In this document: in pieces, positions 57,002 through 59,470 of the stretch
Layout: every line of letters begins with the position of its first letter
Position numbering within the stretch: position 1 is the stretch's first letter
NCBI GenBank assembly: GCA_049999725.1
Contig: JBNGIS010008315.1
Coordinates: 58,877 to 118,346, forward strand
Reading direction: 5' to 3'
Length of the DNA stretch: 59,470 bases
DNA from: Haplomitrium mnioides
Lineage: Eukaryota > Marchantiophyta > Haplomitriopsida > Calobryales
Notes under the pieces: generated by a model
Database searches by the model: none
What the model was told of the DNA's origin: nothing
Seen by the model: only the letters and a program-made list of their open reading frames with translations
Program-made: the position numbers and the translations under genes

Positions 57002-59470
57002 TGTGAGCCGAGTTTTTATGTACTTTGTTTAATATTTTCCAAAAAAATTTAAAAAATTAAGTGAGAAGACATGTTTTGGGTATAAAGGGTTTCCAATGTA
57101 TATAGAAAGGAGTCAAGACAGGTTTGGAAGAGAAGTTAGGTTGGATCTGGTTAGAGGTCTGATGGAGAAGTAAAAATATAAAAAATTAATAAAACTAACC
57201 TATTTGTTGAGGGCCAAACCAAGGAGGACATCCTGCCCTTGGGGGGGGTGGGTTTAGCCCTGAACTAGGTCCATCCAAGGGCGAGTAAGGGGTATGCGGT
57301 GGCCATACACCCTTCTAGGGGGGTTGCCTCTCGAAAGAACAAAGGAGTGGGAGGCTTATATATTGCTTGAGCCTTCTGGAGAAGAACTTATGGGATAATT
57401 TCCCGAGCTGACATTTGACGGGCAATTAGCTCGAAGGGGCGCACGGAGGCATGTGCGAAAGAAGAATCAGATTGGAGGGGACCTGTGCAAAGGATCGAAT
57501 GACGAGGGATATTAATCGAATGCAAGCCAAGTATTGGATGGAGTTGCGGAGATTTTGAAGCACAGAAATCAAAAGTTTAAAAGGGGATTTCTCCCAAGAA
57601 CTTGATCGCAGGAAATTGAGGGGAGAATCAGATGAAAGGCTTGCTCTGTGGCTTGTGGGTTGAATTGGCAGTTGGAAACAACATCTGACGGGCACAATTG
57701 GGGGGGATGAAGCTCAAGGAATGTATGCCAGTGGAGATACATCGTGATATTAATGTAATTAAGAGCAATGGCGGTCTAGAAAATTTTGGAGAAGCCCAAT
57801 CTATCACAAGAAATTGAAGGCGCGGTGGAGTTTTGGAATAAGAATGAAATCGCTTCGGATTTATTGAGAGAAAGAATGGCAAGCCGCTAGAATAACGAAG
57901 AAGATCCTTGAGGAGAATTGACTAGCTATGTTGACTTAAGAAGAATCCGTTGCAGGAATCAAGCATAGAGAAAGATTTGAGATGTTGAGCGAGAACGACC
58001 TGGGAAGGAAATGGCTATGAAGATCGCGCTGAACTGAAGACCCCATGTGAATGCTGAAGGCGAAAGAGGCATGGGAAATCAGAGTGTTGGGCTCATAACA
58101 CGGTTGCCCCAACTGATTAGCTAGTGAAGAAGATCCTCTAAATTCAATGAAGGATTGCTGAAGAGATCTTGAATGACAGAAATTGAAGTACGGTCTGGTT
58201 TGAAATCGAACAATGCTGAGGTTGTGATGTTGCCTATCCTTACTGCAAAATCAAATCGAATGAAGGTTGGTGGAAGCGATCGGATTGAAGAAGAAAAATT
58301 GATCTACAAAGAATTGAGGACCGAAGTTCGTGGTGTCTGATCCGAAGAAACGGATTGGAAACCCGCCTTCCTAAGTGGGGAGCCCACTTAAGGTGGTTCC
58401 GATCCACCTTCCGATGTAGGGAGGACTAGTTAAAAGGGATTCCGAAGCGGGTTAATTAGAAGGCCGGAACGGTGATTTGTCAAAGATTCGAACGATAGGG
58501 ATGTAATTGGGAAAGTTTGAATTGGGTATCTTCAGAAAGATCGAAAGGAATCTACGGAGCTCTTAGTTCTTACATTGAACTTTTTCACACCTTAGTGAAG
58601 AGAAGGAGCCTCTCAAGGTTCCTATATCAAGGGAGGATGCCGAAATGAAGATAAGATGAGGTTTTACCTGAAGAACAAGGCGCCAAAACAGTGACCTATC
58701 GATAATCTGGATAGAAAGGGAAGAAGATGCCGAAACAGGGATATGTCGAAGAACCGATTGGGAGAAAAATGAGGGTGCCAAAATAGAGATATATCAATGA
58801 TTTGCTAGAGGAAGAACGAAGAGGCCGAAAAGGTGACTTATCGACAGTCCAGCCCAAAAGGACAACTAGGTGTCAAAACAACAACTTATCAATGATTCGA
58901 TTAGAAGGGGACGAGGAGCCGAAAGGGCGATAAATTGAAGGCGGAGCCCCATATAAAGGGGGTTCCAATCTGCAATCCGATGTGGAGCACCCCAATTAAG
59001 AGGGCTCTGATTGACCTCTCTAAGTGGAGAGGCCACTTAATAGGGTTCAGATGTGGGAAGAACAAGGGGGCCGAAACGAAGATATAGCGCAACTTCGGTA
59101 AAAGAAGAAAAGATGCTGAAATAATGATTTATCAATGGACCAAGGAGAGGCAAGCAGTGCTAAAATGACGATCTATCACAAGTTCAACAAGGAGAAACGA
59201 GAAGGGATCAAACCGAAATGGTGATAAGTCACAGATCCGATCTTGGGAGAACCAAAGATGCCGAAGAGGCGATATAGCGCAGATCTGACAAAGAACAACC
59301 CCTACTTTGAACTAGGAACTGCTACTGAGTTCCTGTTTCACTTGGCAATCGAATTTTGTTTTTCGAAGATTTGTCATTCAAAAACATCAAATTTAAGACT
59401 AAAATCTTCTTTTCGAAAAAAAAAAAGTTTTTTATGAACAAAAAATGCATATTTTCCATTTAGATTGTAT
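57002..59470 (-). mobile_element. Second copy of the long-LTR family, antisense, runs off the window
   Basis: Starts TGTGAGCCGAG exactly where identity between the two ParB/MTase copies stops. In reverse complement it matches the 3' half of 18452-22393: TATCCCATAAGTT, CATGGCCACCGC-type segment, CCTGGATGGA(T/C)CTAGTTCAGGGC, CTTAAGTGGGCTCCCCACTTAGGAAGG. A minus-strand TATA-like motif lies near 57355. From 58440 to 59280 there are about 13 units of GCCGAAAnGGTGATnTATCGA. No coding region is supported. Confidence 0.75.

Overview
The window looks like nuclear DNA of a land plant. It is AT-rich, carries Ty1/copia and Ty3/gypsy (chromodomain) LTR retrotransposons with plant-type primer sites, and has one well-preserved host gene, an intron-containing RNA-dependent RNA polymerase of the RDR-alpha class (closest to RDR1), at 35.9-39.8 kb. 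Seed-free plant ancestry (bryophyte or lycophyte) is a guess only. Two runs of N (42684-43083 and 48223-48322) show it is a scaffold with gaps.

Layout. 0-5.6 kb: a decayed gene whose product joins a ParB-like domain to a C-terminal DNA-methyltransferase-like motif, followed by the 3' end of a second gene (DUF7869-like, with a BAH-like tail). 5.7-15.3 kb: a palindromic repeat array split by copia-1 (6006-14428, target duplication TTTAA). 15.67-26.07 kb: copia-2 (target duplication AACTC), which itself contains a 3.9-kb solo-LTR-like insertion (18452-22393, target duplication ACTAT). 26.1-27.7 kb: a decayed duplicate of the sequence upstream of the RDR gene. 28.7-33.0 kb: gypsy remnants, ending in an intact 3' LTR. 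33.3-35.15 kb: the better-kept copy of the duplicated upstream sequence. 35.9-39.83 kb: the RDR gene in four coding exons, with one apparent single-base frameshift. 40.0-47.85 kb, minus strand: copia-3, with gypsy-2 (40526-45415, target duplication GTGAC) inserted about 20 codons into its gag. 48.8-57.0 kb: a second ParB/methyltransferase gene (plus strand) and a DUF7869-like gene (minus strand) transcribed divergently from a 461-bp interval with two opposed TATA boxes. 57.0-59.47 kb: a second copy of the long-LTR family, in antisense, cutting the ParB/methyltransferase gene.

The most unusual content is the recurring association of three things: a ParB-like/methyltransferase gene, a DUF7869-like gene (DDE-transposase-like D..D..D/E pattern plus a BAH-like tail), and arrays of a palindrome centred on CCATGCGCGCATGG. 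The arrays sit in introns and flanks of these two genes in both copies. I saw none in the RDR/gypsy part of the window (26-48 kb). I propose that they are parts of one undescribed mobile or selfish unit; this is inference. All copies here carry stops and frameshifts, so the active form would have to be sought elsewhere in the genome.
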